Assembly: GCA_035289905.1 (NCBI GenBank)
Contig: DATDVT010000045.1
Location: 1 to 64,000 of the forward strand
DNA from: DATDVT01 sp035289905
GTDB taxonomy: Archaea; Nanobdellota; Nanobdellia; SCGC-AAA011-G17; GW2011-AR18
Length of the DNA stretch: 64,000 nucleotides
Direction: 5' to 3'
Below the pieces are notes generated by a model, which ran no database searches, was not told where the DNA came from, and saw nothing but the letters and a program-made list of their open reading frames with translations. Both the position numbers and the translations under genes were made by a program. Shown here piece by piece: positions 15,512-24,647 of this stretch (its first letter is position 1; the number at the start of each line of letters is the position of its first letter).

Positions 15512-16497
15512 TCTTTCTTCCAGTTATATTCACCAAATTTTTTATTTAAATAATTTTTAGGAAAAACTCTTAAAATTTTATTCATCACAATATCTGCAGG
15601 TCTATGACAATTCAACCAACATAGATTACAACTAATATGTTGCTTCCTAAGTTCAATTGCTTCTTTAGAGTTCCATACTTCTTCTAAAGTTTGATTGTAT
15701 AAATTTCCAATTTTATTACCTAAACCTTGACAAAATAAAACATCTCCTGCAGAAGTAATAATAACGTTACCTCTTGTACTTAAACAAGGTAGCTTCAACT
15801 TCCCCTTTTTCCATTTATAATAACTTTCTAAATATGGATTATAATATTTATCCTTAACATAATAATAATCTTTTGGAACTTCCTGAGTATTAAAATAAGG
15901 AACAGTATCATAAAAACTGATCATACATAAAACTCCTAATTGATCACACAAATTCATAACATATAAAAAATCTTCATTAGTATTATTATTACTTACAGTA
16001 TAATGTAATTTGATTTTAGTAAATTTCTTAAGTTGTTCAACCACATTAACTATCTTACTAACATTATCAATACCCCTTATCCTCTTCTGTGTTTCTGGAC
16101 GACCATCTAAAGAAATTGCTAAATTCTTAACAAAATACTTTTTTACTGTTTCTATTAGTTTTTCATCTAAAATACAATTAGAAAATAAAGTATAGTTTAA
16201 ACCTCGCTCATTAAATAATTCCAAAATTTTTTCAAAGTTAGGATGTAACAAAGGCTCTCCGCCAGTAATTCCAAAATTACATCCTTTAACTATATCCTGA
16301 TCTAATACTTTTCTTATCAAATCAATACTTAGGTCATACTTAGGCATTTGATTCCAAATAAAACAAATACTACAATTAGAATTACATCTATTAGTAAGTA
16401 TAAAAGTTACTTCATAAGGCTGATTTTTAAAAATTCTATAAGCTCTTTTCATATACGAAGATGCTAAATTCAAAGTACGATAATTTAAAAAATTCAT
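15508..16497 (-). CDS. radical SAM protein with SPASM-like C-terminus
   Basis: A 329-residue radical SAM protein with ILTNRCNSNCSICFIW (C38, C42, C45), GITGGEPLLHP and a SPASM-like tail with cysteines in LPCLSTRG, DVLFCQGLGNKIGNL and HISCNLCWLNC. No cobalamin domain is present. It is a single-gene unit with a TATA box 26 bp before the ATG. It resembles the 12369-13385 protein in layout but differs in sequence. The substrate is unknown; it lies between a flippase-like gene and a second radical SAM gene in a glycan locus. Confidence 0.86.
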   Translation of the reverse strand: MNFLNYRTLNLASSYMKRAYRIFKNQPYEVTFILTNRCNSNCSICFIWNQMPKYDLSIDLIRKVLDQDIVKGCNFGITGGEPLLHPNFEKILELFNERGLNYTLFSNCILDEKLIETVKKYFVKNLAISLDGRPETQKRIRGIDNVSKIVNVVEQLKKFTKIKLHYTVSNNNTNEDFLYVMNLCDQLGVLCMISFYDTVPYFNTQEVPKDYYYVKDKYYNPYLESYYKWKKGKLKLPCLSTRGNVIITSAGDVLFCQGLGNKIGNLYNQTLEEVWNSKEAIELRKQHISCNLCWLNCHRPADIVMNKILRVFPKNYLNKKFGEYNWKKD

Positions 16498-16519
16498 ATT
16501 TTAAAAGCATCTGTGGCGT

Positions 16520-16527
16520 TATATAAA
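16520..16527 (-). promoter_or_regulatory. TATA box for the 15508-16497 radical SAM gene
   Basis: The minus strand reads ATATTTATATAACG, centred 26-27 bp before the ATG at 16497. Confidence 0.55.
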
Positions 16528-16547
16528 TATTATTATAAAAATAATAT

Positions 16548-17978
16548 TCATAATCTTCGCATATCCATAACATTCATTTTTAAAAAAAAGTACATACCTT
16601 TTAAATACCTCTGTATATCCTCCCCGTTCTTTATTCTAGCAAGCTTTCGTTTAAAGAAACCTAATCTTAAATAACACCTCCGATATGCCTCTTTTTGTAG
16701 TTTTACAAGTTCTTCACGGCTATTATACCCTTTTGAAAGATATATTGGGAATAGACTAGTATAATGACTATAGTCAAAATCTACATTTCCTTCAGCAACA
16801 AAATCTTCATAAAGTTTCGTACCTGGATAAGGGGTAGTAAGTGTAAAAATAGGATAATCAACATCCAACTCAATCGCAAAATCAATAGTTTTTTTCCCCA
16901 TTTCAGGAGTTTCTCCTGGCAAACCCAACATAAAAGATCCTTTAACTTCTATTCCAGCTTCATGTGCCCAATGAACAGCATTTCTTATTTGGAACAAAGA
17001 TTGACCCTTTTGAAGACTATTCAACAATTCCTGATTAGCAGACTCTATTCCATAAGAAATACCCCAACAGCCTACAGAAGCCATTTTTTTTAAAAGCTCG
17101 AGAGTTACAAAATTTACTTTCGCATAACATGTCCAAGTTAAGTCTAGATTTTCTGTATGAAGTGCATCACAAAAATTCAATATCCATTCTTTATCCAAAA
17201 CAAATTCATCATCAAAAAAATAAATTTCTCTAACCCCATACTGCTTAATTAAATATTTTATTTCTTCAATAACTCTTGAAACAGAATTTCTCCTATAGGT
17301 GGTATGCATAAAACTAGACTCATTACAAAATTTACACATCCGATAAGTGCATCCCCTACTTGTTATCATATTTATAGTGGGCAGTCTCTTATATTGATTT
17401 GGTACTGGAATATATTTATCTATATCAAAAAATTTTCTTAATGGAATCGGTAATGTATCTAAATCCGTTATCATAATATCATTTTCAGTTTTTGTAACAA
17501 CCTCTTTTTCTCTATAATAAATACCACGTACCATAGAAATAGAAGTATTAGCTGTTATAGCATTAACAAGATTCAATAATTTATATTCCCCTTCTCCAAA
17601 AATAATATAATCAATCTCTTTTATGTCTTCAAGAATTTTTTCTGCAAAGATACTCGCATGTGAACCACCGCAAATAATAGGTATAGTAAAACTAGATTTC
17701 AACACCTTAGCTATAGTATACGCCTCTGGAGCTTGAGATGTAAGAATACTAATACAAACAATATCTGTTTTAAATTCTTTAACCTCATACAAAAGTTGTT
17801 CTTTTGTTAACGGAGTAATAAATAAATCTATGACTTTACAGTTATACCCTCCATTCTCTAAAACTGTAGCTAAAGAGGCAATACCTAAAGGAGGAAAAAG
17901 ACCAGCAATTCTTTTTCTCTTAATATTATCTACTAAAAATCCATGCCCTGGTGTAGGATTAATAAATAAAATATTCAT
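16548..17978 (-). CDS. cobalamin-type radical SAM protein with CX4CX2C cluster motif
   Basis: A 476-residue protein. The N-terminal B12-binding-type domain includes LFPPLGIASLATVL, DIVCISILTSQAPEA, CGGSHASIFAE and IFGEGEY. The iron-sulfur motif is RGCTYRMCKFC (C210, C215, C218), with four residues between the first two cysteines where CX3CX2C is standard. DDEFVLDKEWI and CWGISYGIESANQELL follow. The C-terminal helical region (YRRCYLRLGFFKRKLARIKN) is shared with the paralogs at 38082 and 23208. It is probably transcribed with the upstream membrane glycosyltransferase (18004-19698), only 25 bp away. Confidence 0.87.
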   Translation of the reverse strand: MNILFINPTPGHGFLVDNIKRKRIAGLFPPLGIASLATVLENGGYNCKVIDLFITPLTKEQLLYEVKEFKTDIVCISILTSQAPEAYTIAKVLKSSFTIPIICGGSHASIFAEKILEDIKEIDYIIFGEGEYKLLNLVNAITANTSISMVRGIYYREKEVVTKTENDIMITDLDTLPIPLRKFFDIDKYIPVPNQYKRLPTINMITSRGCTYRMCKFCNESSFMHTTYRRNSVSRVIEEIKYLIKQYGVREIYFFDDEFVLDKEWILNFCDALHTENLDLTWTCYAKVNFVTLELLKKMASVGCWGISYGIESANQELLNSLQKGQSLFQIRNAVHWAHEAGIEVKGSFMLGLPGETPEMGKKTIDFAIELDVDYPIFTLTTPYPGTKLYEDFVAEGNVDFDYSHYTSLFPIYLSKGYNSREELVKLQKEAYRRCYLRLGFFKRKLARIKNGEDIQRYLKGMYFFLKMNVMDMRRL

Positions 17979-18003
17979 ATAATTTTCTAATAATAAGACT
18001 AAT

Positions 18004-19698
18004 TTAAAGATTACTGGCCTCTAGATTTTTCAATTGATCCTCGGTAATATTATATAAAAAAATAGAGTTTCCAAAATTAACATCTGGTTCAAAATTATCC
18101 CTCAACCATTTAAAATTATCCCTATCCTTTTTATAAAACCCCTCTAAAGTATTCGCATCTAAAACTATAATTCCGCTTTGATGTATTCCTCCTTGCAATT
18201 CTTGATAACTAAAATTTAGATTTTTAAGATTAAAGTTATATACTGACAAATTTACCTTTGCATTTTGAATATTATTCTCATTCAAATAATCCACCATTCG
18301 ATTAACATCTTGATTTAAATCACAATCAGGTCCTATAAAAAACTTGTGACTGCTTTCAGGTTCAATTACTTGATTAAAATAACAAACATAATCAGGATAA
18401 ACAACTAAAGATTCTACAATAAATAAAAACAATAACCCTAAAATTATCCACTTAAGGTATTTATTCAAAAAGAATCCAACTAAACCTCCAGCCAAAACAA
18501 ACAATAAAGGTAAAATAGGCAAAAAATATATAAATCCCCCATAAATACGACTAAAAATAAAAGAGAGAACATAAATTAAAGCAAAGATTAAAATAAAATA
18601 AACGTTCATTTTATTTTTTTTATCATACTTAATTAAGAATAAAGAAAGAAAGAAAATTATTAAAAAAGAGATAGGGTTCTTAACTAAAAACACAAAGATG
18701 TACTGAAGAGATTTCAAACCACTAGAATAACTCCCATTAAAATAAGAATTAAAACCTGTATCAAGATAATTATTAAAAGTATAAAAACTTTGTAAAAAAT
18801 GGGGGGCTGGAACTGGAACTTCTGTCAAAACAAAATAAATTTTATCTTTAAAAGGAATATCTCCTAAGATAAGATTTAATCGTTCAGGAGACCTAGCATA
18901 ACCTGCATTTGTATAAATAGGATCATCAAGATTATAAATTGGGTGAATCTCATTCAAATTTACAAAAATAAAAACAAAAAATCCAATTAAAGAAATCATA
19001 AATAGGATATAAATAACTTTTTTTAAAGGTATATATTGTAAACGATTTTTATAATAAATAAATAAATTAAAAATAAAAAAAGAAAATAATAAAACAACAG
19101 AAGTTGGCTTAATTAATACTGCTAAACCAAAAAAAATACCTGATAAAACTAAATACTTTCTACAAGGCTTAAGATAATACTTCCAATAAAAATAAGCAGC
19201 AATAAAAAAGAAAGTAGCTAATAAAATATCAAAAGTCATAAGATCAGTATATGCTAAAATTGCAGGATGAAGAGTATATAGAATTAATGAAATAATTGCA
19301 CCCTTAAATCCAAAGAGTTCTTTAGACCAAATATAAACAAATAACCCTAGTAATGTTGCAAAAAAGAGTAAAACAATTCTTCCAGAAAAAACCATAGAGT
19401 TAGCATCATTAGCACCATAGTGCAAAAAAGTCTCTCTTCCAAAATCCTTGGGACTATTAAATTCATTATATTGAGGATAATCAATATCCATAAACAACAA
19501 AGGAAAAGATACTAATGCAAAAGAAAGAATTGGATGAATATTTGAATTGAAAGAATTCCCATATTTCAGATAAGAATAACCTAAAAACAAAAACTCTCCT
19601 TCATGATAGTATAAAGATCTTGTCTGAAGCGAAGGTAGAATCATATTTAAAAAAATTATCACAAAGATAAACAAAACAAAAAAGTCTTTTTTGTCCAT
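18004..19698 (-). CDS. membrane glycosyltransferase, GT39/ArnT-like (GT-C fold)
   Basis: A 564-residue polytopic protein with an early extracytoplasmic loop containing acidic residues (YYHEGEFLFLGYSYL, about residues 30-45), where PMT/ArnT enzymes place their catalytic acid, then about 11-12 hydrophobic helices and a soluble C-terminal domain of about 120 residues. Such enzymes move sugars from polyprenyl-phosphate donors outside the membrane. It is divergent from the radical SAM gene starting at 19745, and one TATA box appears to serve both. It precedes a cobalamin-type radical SAM gene on the same strand. Confidence 0.8.
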   Translation of the reverse strand: MDKKDFFVLFIFVIIFLNMILPSLQTRSLYYHEGEFLFLGYSYLKYGNSFNSNIHPILSFALVSFPLLFMDIDYPQYNEFNSPKDFGRETFLHYGANDANSMVFSGRIVLLFFATLLGLFVYIWSKELFGFKGAIISLILYTLHPAILAYTDLMTFDILLATFFFIAAYFYWKYYLKPCRKYLVLSGIFFGLAVLIKPTSVVLLFSFFIFNLFIYYKNRLQYIPLKKVIYILFMISLIGFFVFIFVNLNEIHPIYNLDDPIYTNAGYARSPERLNLILGDIPFKDKIYFVLTEVPVPAPHFLQSFYTFNNYLDTGFNSYFNGSYSSGLKSLQYIFVFLVKNPISFLIIFFLSLFLIKYDKKNKMNVYFILIFALIYVLSFIFSRIYGGFIYFLPILPLLFVLAGGLVGFFLNKYLKWIILGLLFLFIVESLVVYPDYVCYFNQVIEPESSHKFFIGPDCDLNQDVNRMVDYLNENNIQNAKVNLSVYNFNLKNLNFSYQELQGGIHQSGIIVLDANTLEGFYKKDRDNFKWLRDNFEPDVNFGNSIFLYNITEDQLKNLEASNL

Positions 19699-19715
19699 AA
19701 AAAGAACGAGAAGGA

Positions 19716-19727
19716 TTTATATATAAT
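19716..19727. promoter_or_regulatory. shared bidirectional TATA box between 19698 and 19745
   Basis: TTTATATATAAT is centred at 19721.5, exactly midway between the minus-strand ATG at 19698 and the plus-strand ATG at 19745 (46 bp apart). It lies 23-24 bp from each. No second TATA box fits in the space. It predicts two leaderless transcripts driven from one near-palindromic box. Confidence 0.6.
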
Positions 19728-19744
19728 ACTTGCCTCACAAAAAA

Positions 19745-20803
19745 ATGATTAAAACAGTATATAATTTGCTCTTTTCAAAGAAAGAACCGTTTAGCATAGT
19801 CCACTTTATAACGAATAAATGTAATGCCCACTGCCTTCATTGTTTTCTAAATCTTGATAATCCAGAAATATATAAAGATGAATTAACCCTTGAAGAAATT
19901 AAAAAATTGAGTAAAACATTCGGCAACTCCTTATTTAATATTAATTTAACGGGTGGAGAACCATTTCTAAGAGAAGATATAAACGAAATAACAATAACTT
20001 ACTTAAAAAATACAACTATTCAATCATTATTTATTAGCACAAATGGATATTTTACAGGAAAAATAAAAGAGTTAATAGATAGATTTTTACAAGAAAAAAT
20101 AAATAAAAAATTAATATTTTCAATATCCATAGACAATTTTGAAGAAGAACATGATAATCTAAGAAAGGTAAAGGGATTATTCAAAAATGCAATACAAAGC
20201 TATAAACTAATAAATTCTTATAAAGATAAAAACATAATTGCCAATATTGGAATCACAATCACAGATAAAAATTATAATAATGTAATTCCTTTATATAGCT
20301 ATCTAAAAGAACAAGAAATAAAAGCAATAACCACTACAATTATGCGAAAGGAGGGTAGAATTAAAAAAATAGAGAATAAAGAAGCAATTCTTGAATCTTA
20401 CAAAAAATTATCAAAATTAATAAAAAAAGATGCCGATGAAGGTTTTGGAAAAACATTACAAGGAAGGTTAATGAATGCAAAAAATATAATAGCTAATGAT
20501 ATAATAAAAGATATCTATCTAAATAATCAATTTAAAGCACCATGCATTGCTGGTTCATTATTCGGAGTAATTTATGCAAATGGAGATATTTATCCTTGTG
20601 AAATTTTAAACAGAAACTCAGGTAATTTAAGAGAATACAACTTAAACTTCTTAGAATTATGGAAAGAAAAAAAGAATAAAGAACTTAAGAAATTTATAAA
20701 AACCAGCAAATGTTCCTGCACATATGAATGTACATGGTCAATAAACATAATATCAAACCCAAAATTCATCCTGAAACTATTAATGGAATTAATAAAAAAG
20801 TAG
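19745..20803 (+). CDS. radical SAM protein with SPASM-like C-terminus
   Basis: A radical SAM enzyme of 352 residues from the ATG at 19745; the frame is open to a TTG at 19730, but the TATA position favours the ATG. The cluster motif FITNKCNAHCLHC gives C26, C30 and C33, followed by NLTGGEPFLRED. C-terminal cysteines occur in APCIAGSLFG, DIYPCEIL and SKCSCTYEC, the SPASM arrangement. The 3' end overlaps the next glycosyltransferase gene by 76 bases, so the two are probably translated from one mRNA. The substrate is unknown, though coupling to a GT2 enzyme points to a glycan or glycolipid. Confidence 0.86.
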   Translation: MIKTVYNLLFSKKEPFSIVHFITNKCNAHCLHCFLNLDNPEIYKDELTLEEIKKLSKTFGNSLFNINLTGGEPFLREDINEITITYLKNTTIQSLFISTNGYFTGKIKELIDRFLQEKINKKLIFSISIDNFEEEHDNLRKVKGLFKNAIQSYKLINSYKDKNIIANIGITITDKNYNNVIPLYSYLKEQEIKAITTTIMRKEGRIKKIENKEAILESYKKLSKLIKKDADEGFGKTLQGRLMNAKNIIANDIIKDIYLNNQFKAPCIAGSLFGVIYANGDIYPCEILNRNSGNLREYNLNFLELWKEKKNKELKKFIKTSKCSCTYECTWSINIISNPKFILKLLMELIKK

Positions 20804-21792
20804 TAATAATAATTCCTTTCTCAATATTAAATAAATTTGTTTTAGAATCTATAAGGGGTTGTTTAAATTTAAATTACCAAAATTATATCATAGTTTTAGG
20901 CCCAGACAAAGAAATCAACCTTCCTCAAGAAATAAATAAAGAAAAAATAAAAATAGTTTCGACAGGAGATTTTACAATTGCAAAAAAAAGAAATATTTTA
21001 ATCAATTCAGAAGAAGCGGATTATTATGCCTTTATTGATTCAGATGCATTTCCAAAAAAAGAATGGTTATCTTCAGGAATAAATAAATTTTCAGAAAAAA
21101 TAGGCGCGATTGGTGGTCCGAATATTTGTCCACCAAAAGAAAAAGTCAAAGAAAAAGCAGTAGGCAACTCATTAAAATCTTTTCTAGTTTCAGGAACTAA
21201 ATCCTTTAGAAAGAAAATATCAAAAAGTCATTATTGTACTGATTTACCCACTTGTAATCTAATTGTAAAAAAAGAAACTATTAAAAAATTAAATGGATTT
21301 AATGAAAAATTAATAACTGGAGAAGATATAGACTTATGTAATAGAATAATTAAAAATAAAGAAAAGATTTATTTTAACAAAGAAACAATTGTTTTTCATC
21401 ATAATCGCACATTATTCAAACCATATTTTTTTCAAAGAGTGACTTATGGTTTGTCTATATTCAGACTATTTAAAAAAGACCCCAGAATAAGTAACTTATA
21501 CTACTTTACGCCTCTTCTCATGTTATTCTTCATAATCTTTGGATTAATATTTAGTTTTATAAATACAACAATCAGAAATATTTGGTTATCTATTTTAATA
21601 ATATATCTTATAATTAGTTTAATAGAAGCAGTTAGATATTCATCAAAAATATCTGAAATACCTCACACATTATTAGCATTGATTATAGGTAATCTAGCTC
21701 CAGGAATAGGTTCATTAATGATCTTATTGAATATCAAAATTAATGTTAAAGAAATATACAAAAACTTTCAAAAGGAAGATAAACTTAAATAG
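20728..21792 (+). CDS. glycosyltransferase family 2 with C-terminal membrane helices
   Basis: A 354-residue GT-A enzyme. The catalytic domain begins near residue 24 (KKVVIIIPF), with the metal-binding DxD in AFIDSDAFPKKEW, and IGGPNICPPKEK, DLPTCNLIVKKE and TGEDIDLCNRI; two to three hydrophobic helices follow from about residue 250. The only canonical starts are ATG 20728 and ATG 20734, both well inside the upstream radical SAM gene. That gives an unusually long overlap of about 70-76 bases. A close paralog lies at 29492-30454 on the other strand. Confidence 0.85.
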   Translation: MYMVNKHNIKPKIHPETINGINKKVVIIIPFSILNKFVLESIRGCLNLNYQNYIIVLGPDKEINLPQEINKEKIKIVSTGDFTIAKKRNILINSEEADYYAFIDSDAFPKKEWLSSGINKFSEKIGAIGGPNICPPKEKVKEKAVGNSLKSFLVSGTKSFRKKISKSHYCTDLPTCNLIVKKETIKKLNGFNEKLITGEDIDLCNRIIKNKEKIYFNKETIVFHHNRTLFKPYFFQRVTYGLSIFRLFKKDPRISNLYYFTPLLMLFFIIFGLIFSFINTTIRNIWLSILIIYLIISLIEAVRYSSKISEIPHTLLALIIGNLAPGIGSLMILLNIKINVKEIYKNFQKEDKLK

Positions 21793-21812
21793 AAAAAATA
21801 AATCAAGAGAAC

Positions 21813-23222
21813 ATGAAAATTTGCATAATCTATCTAAAATATTCAGAAGAAGCTCCGAAAAATCAACCCTCTGTAAAAGTAGTAGCTCAAAACTATGGAA
21901 TTTATCCTTCGGTTACTTTGGGTTATGTAGCTGCAATAGCTGAAAAAGCAGGTCATAATGTTAAATTTATAGATGCGAATGCCCTTAATTTATCTAATCA
22001 AGATGTTATAAAAGAAATAAATTTATTTAAACCAAATATTTTAGCTTTCACGATTACGACATATTTATTTCATCAAACAATTGAAGCAATCAGAGAAATT
22101 AAACAAAAAACAAACACACCTGTCTTAGTTGGAGGAGTACATGTAAGTCTTTATCCAAAAGAAACCTTAACTTATAAAGAAATAGATTATGCTCTTATAG
22201 GAGAAGCTGAAACATGCCTTCCTGAATTCTTAGAAGCATTAGAAAAAAATCAAGATTTCTCAAAGGTAAAATCTTTATGTTACAAAGAAAATAATGAAAT
22301 AAAAATTAATGAATTATCTATTCAAGAAATGGATATAAATAAGGTTCTGTTTCCAGCTAGACATTTGTTTCCAAATGAAAAATATTACTCGTTTATTTCT
22401 CAAAGAAAAAATTTTACAGGAATGATAACTAGTAGAGGTTGCCCATTTAGATGTATATATTGTGAACAAGGAAGCAAAAAATTTAGATTTGCTGATGCTA
22501 AAAGAGTAGTTGAAGAATTCACTGAATGTTATAATAACTATAAAATAAGAGAAATAGATATATTTGATTCTTCATTTACAGTTAAAAAAGATAGAGTATT
22601 AGACATCTGTAAAGAATTAATTTCGAATAAAATAGATATCTCTTGGTCAATTCGTTCTAGAGTAGATTGTATAGATAAAGAAATGCTTAAAGAATTAAAG
22701 AAAGCAGGATGTATGAGGGTCTATTATGGAATAGAATCTGGTGTCCCAAGAATTTTAGAAACTTTAAGAAAAGAAACAAATATTCAAAGAATAGAAGAAA
22801 CTATAAAAGAAACTAAAATGGCTGGAATAAATACCTTTGGCTACTTTATGCTAGGTTGTCCAGGAGATACTACTGAAACTATTAAAAAAACAATTGAATT
22901 TGCAAAAAAATTAAAATTAGATTATGCACAATTCTCAAAAGTTAGTCCTCTACCAGGTACTGAATTATATGATAAACTACTTAAACCAAAATTAAAAGAA
23001 GATTATTGGTCTAAATATATTCTTAATAAGAACTATGAATATAATCTACCAAGACCAGATTGTAATTTATCTGAAGAGGAGATACAAAAGTTAGTAGAAA
23101 CAGCATATAAAGAATTCTACTTTCGTCCAAAATACATAACAAAAGCAATACTGAGGATTAAATCATTCAATGAATTAAAAAGATCTACTAAAGCAGTATT
23201 TGAAATGTTAACTAAATTTTGA
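21813..23222 (+). CDS. cobalamin-type radical SAM protein
   Basis: A 469-residue protein with a B12-binding-type domain (YPSVTLGYVAAIAEKAGH, NILAFTITTYLFHQ, VGGVHVSLYPKE, IGEAE) and the cluster TSRGCPFRCIYC (C210, C214, C217). DIFDSSFTVKKDRVLDI and MRVYYGIESGVPRIL follow. The tail FYFRPKYITKAILRIKSFNELKR has the conserved F-R-P-K-Y helix seen in several paralogs here. It is the third gene of a plus-strand unit after a SPASM-type radical SAM gene and a GT2 gene. It overlaps the convergent 23208 gene by 15 bases. Two radical SAM enzymes flanking a glycosyltransferase suggest sequential changes to one glycan or lipid. Confidence 0.87.
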   Translation: MKICIIYLKYSEEAPKNQPSVKVVAQNYGIYPSVTLGYVAAIAEKAGHNVKFIDANALNLSNQDVIKEINLFKPNILAFTITTYLFHQTIEAIREIKQKTNTPVLVGGVHVSLYPKETLTYKEIDYALIGEAETCLPEFLEALEKNQDFSKVKSLCYKENNEIKINELSIQEMDINKVLFPARHLFPNEKYYSFISQRKNFTGMITSRGCPFRCIYCEQGSKKFRFADAKRVVEEFTECYNNYKIREIDIFDSSFTVKKDRVLDICKELISNKIDISWSIRSRVDCIDKEMLKELKKAGCMRVYYGIESGVPRILETLRKETNIQRIEETIKETKMAGINTFGYFMLGCPGDTTETIKKTIEFAKKLKLDYAQFSKVSPLPGTELYDKLLKPKLKEDYWSKYILNKNYEYNLPRPDCNLSEEEIQKLVETAYKEFYFRPKYITKAILRIKSFNELKRSTKAVFEMLTKF

Positions 23223-24647
23223 TTTAAATAAAGCCCAACCTCCAACCAAATACACTTTAAATCTATCAAATGAATTAAGATTCTTTAACTGATTAAAAAT
23301 AAACTTTCTTCTAAAATAAAAGCTTCGCATAGCATATTTTTGTAAATATTTTAAATCTTCTTGAGTTCTTCCTTCAGGAACATAAACTAAATCCTTATTA
23401 GACCATCCAGCCCAAGTTTGATAATCTTCCCATTTATAAGAGATTAAAGAAGGATCAGATTTTGACAATTCAAACAACTTTGTTCCAGGATAAGGAACTG
23501 TTATTGTGAATTGTACCCAATCAGGATTTAACTCTTTAGAGAATTCAATAGTCTTTAAACTTTCTTCTCTAGTTTCAGTAGGCAAGCCCAACATAAAAAA
23601 TGCTTTAATTTCAATACCTACTTCTTTTGTCCATATAAATGCATTCTTAATCTGTTCAATTGTTATGCTTTTATCAATTAAATCTAATAATCTTTGATTA
23701 CCACTTTCTACACCATAATGAATACTCCAACAACCTGCTTCTTTCATTGTTTTTAATAGTTCTAAATCTACTAAATTAACTCTAGTCATACAGCTCCATT
23801 CCATTCTTTTATTAAGCCCGTCTTCTTTTATTTTTTTACATAAATCAAAAACAAAAGATCTATTTATAGTAAAGGTATCATCTCTAAAAATAATATCTTT
23901 AGCTCCATATTCATCTAAAAGAATCTTAATTTCATTGATCACCCTTTCAATAGAATGGGCCCTATATTTAGTACCTGAGATTTTAGAACAAAAAGCACAT
24001 CTAAATGGACAACCCCTAGAAGCCAAGATTAAATAACTTGGTAATTTTTTAAAATATGTAGGTGCTGGTCTATATTTTTCCATAGGCAATAAATCCCGAG
24101 CAGGATATGGTATTTCATCTAAATTTTGAATAAATTCTTGTTTAGGATTTATTATTATTCTTTCGTCTTTTCTAAAAACTAATCCTTTAATTTCTGATAA
24201 ATCTAAATTATTTTCTAAATAATTTAAAAGATTAACAAAAGAAATTTCAGCCTCACCATATAAAAGAAAATTAGCCTCTGGACAATCCTTTAAACAGGAA
24301 GTAAAAAATACTGTTGGATGAGGACCACCAATAACAATTTTAACTTGTTCATTCAAGGTTTTTCTAACAATCTTCATTGTTTCTTTAGTTCTTAAATACA
24401 TAGGAGTCAACATTGAAATACCGACTAAATCAGGCTTAAAATCATTTAAATAATTAATCAAATCTTCTTGAGAATAATTTAACGCAGCCATATCTAAGAT
24501 TTTAATAATATCTTCTTTTCTTTTTTCTCTAACTACTGCGGCCAAATACGCTAGACCCATAGGTTCACATACTGGACCAACCCTGCCTAAAGAGGTGCCA
24601 TATCTATCACTTACAGATAAACATGGTTGTATTAATAAAATTTTCAT
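23208..24647 (-). CDS. cobalamin-type radical SAM protein
   Basis: A 479-residue protein. The B12-binding-type domain shows GPVCEPMGLAYLAAVV, DLVGISMLTPMY, IGGPHPTVFFTS and LLYGEAE. The cluster motif is SRGCPFRCAFC (C213, C217, C220), with RDDTFTINRSFVFDL and CWSIHYGVESGNQRLL after it. The ATG at 24645-24647 follows the TAG stop of the upstream GT2 gene with no spacer, so the pair is very likely co-translated by reinitiation. The partner is a DPM1-like GT2, linking this enzyme to a polyprenyl-phosphate sugar or its lipid. Confidence 0.87.
   Translation of the reverse strand: MKILLIQPCLSVSDRYGTSLGRVGPVCEPMGLAYLAAVVREKRKEDIIKILDMAALNYSQEDLINYLNDFKPDLVGISMLTPMYLRTKETMKIVRKTLNEQVKIVIGGPHPTVFFTSCLKDCPEANFLLYGEAEISFVNLLNYLENNLDLSEIKGLVFRKDERIIINPKQEFIQNLDEIPYPARDLLPMEKYRPAPTYFKKLPSYLILASRGCPFRCAFCSKISGTKYRAHSIERVINEIKILLDEYGAKDIIFRDDTFTINRSFVFDLCKKIKEDGLNKRMEWSCMTRVNLVDLELLKTMKEAGCWSIHYGVESGNQRLLDLIDKSITIEQIKNAFIWTKEVGIEIKAFFMLGLPTETREESLKTIEFSKELNPDWVQFTITVPYPGTKLFELSKSDPSLISYKWEDYQTWAGWSNKDLVYVPEGRTQEDLKYLQKYAMRSFYFRRKFIFNQLKNLNSFDRFKVYLVGGWALFKSKFS

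Noticed and set aside
16764..17093. Plus-strand 109-aa frame within the cobalamin-type radical SAM gene
   Set aside because: It lies wholly antisense to conserved radical SAM sequence and has no family resemblance or promoter.
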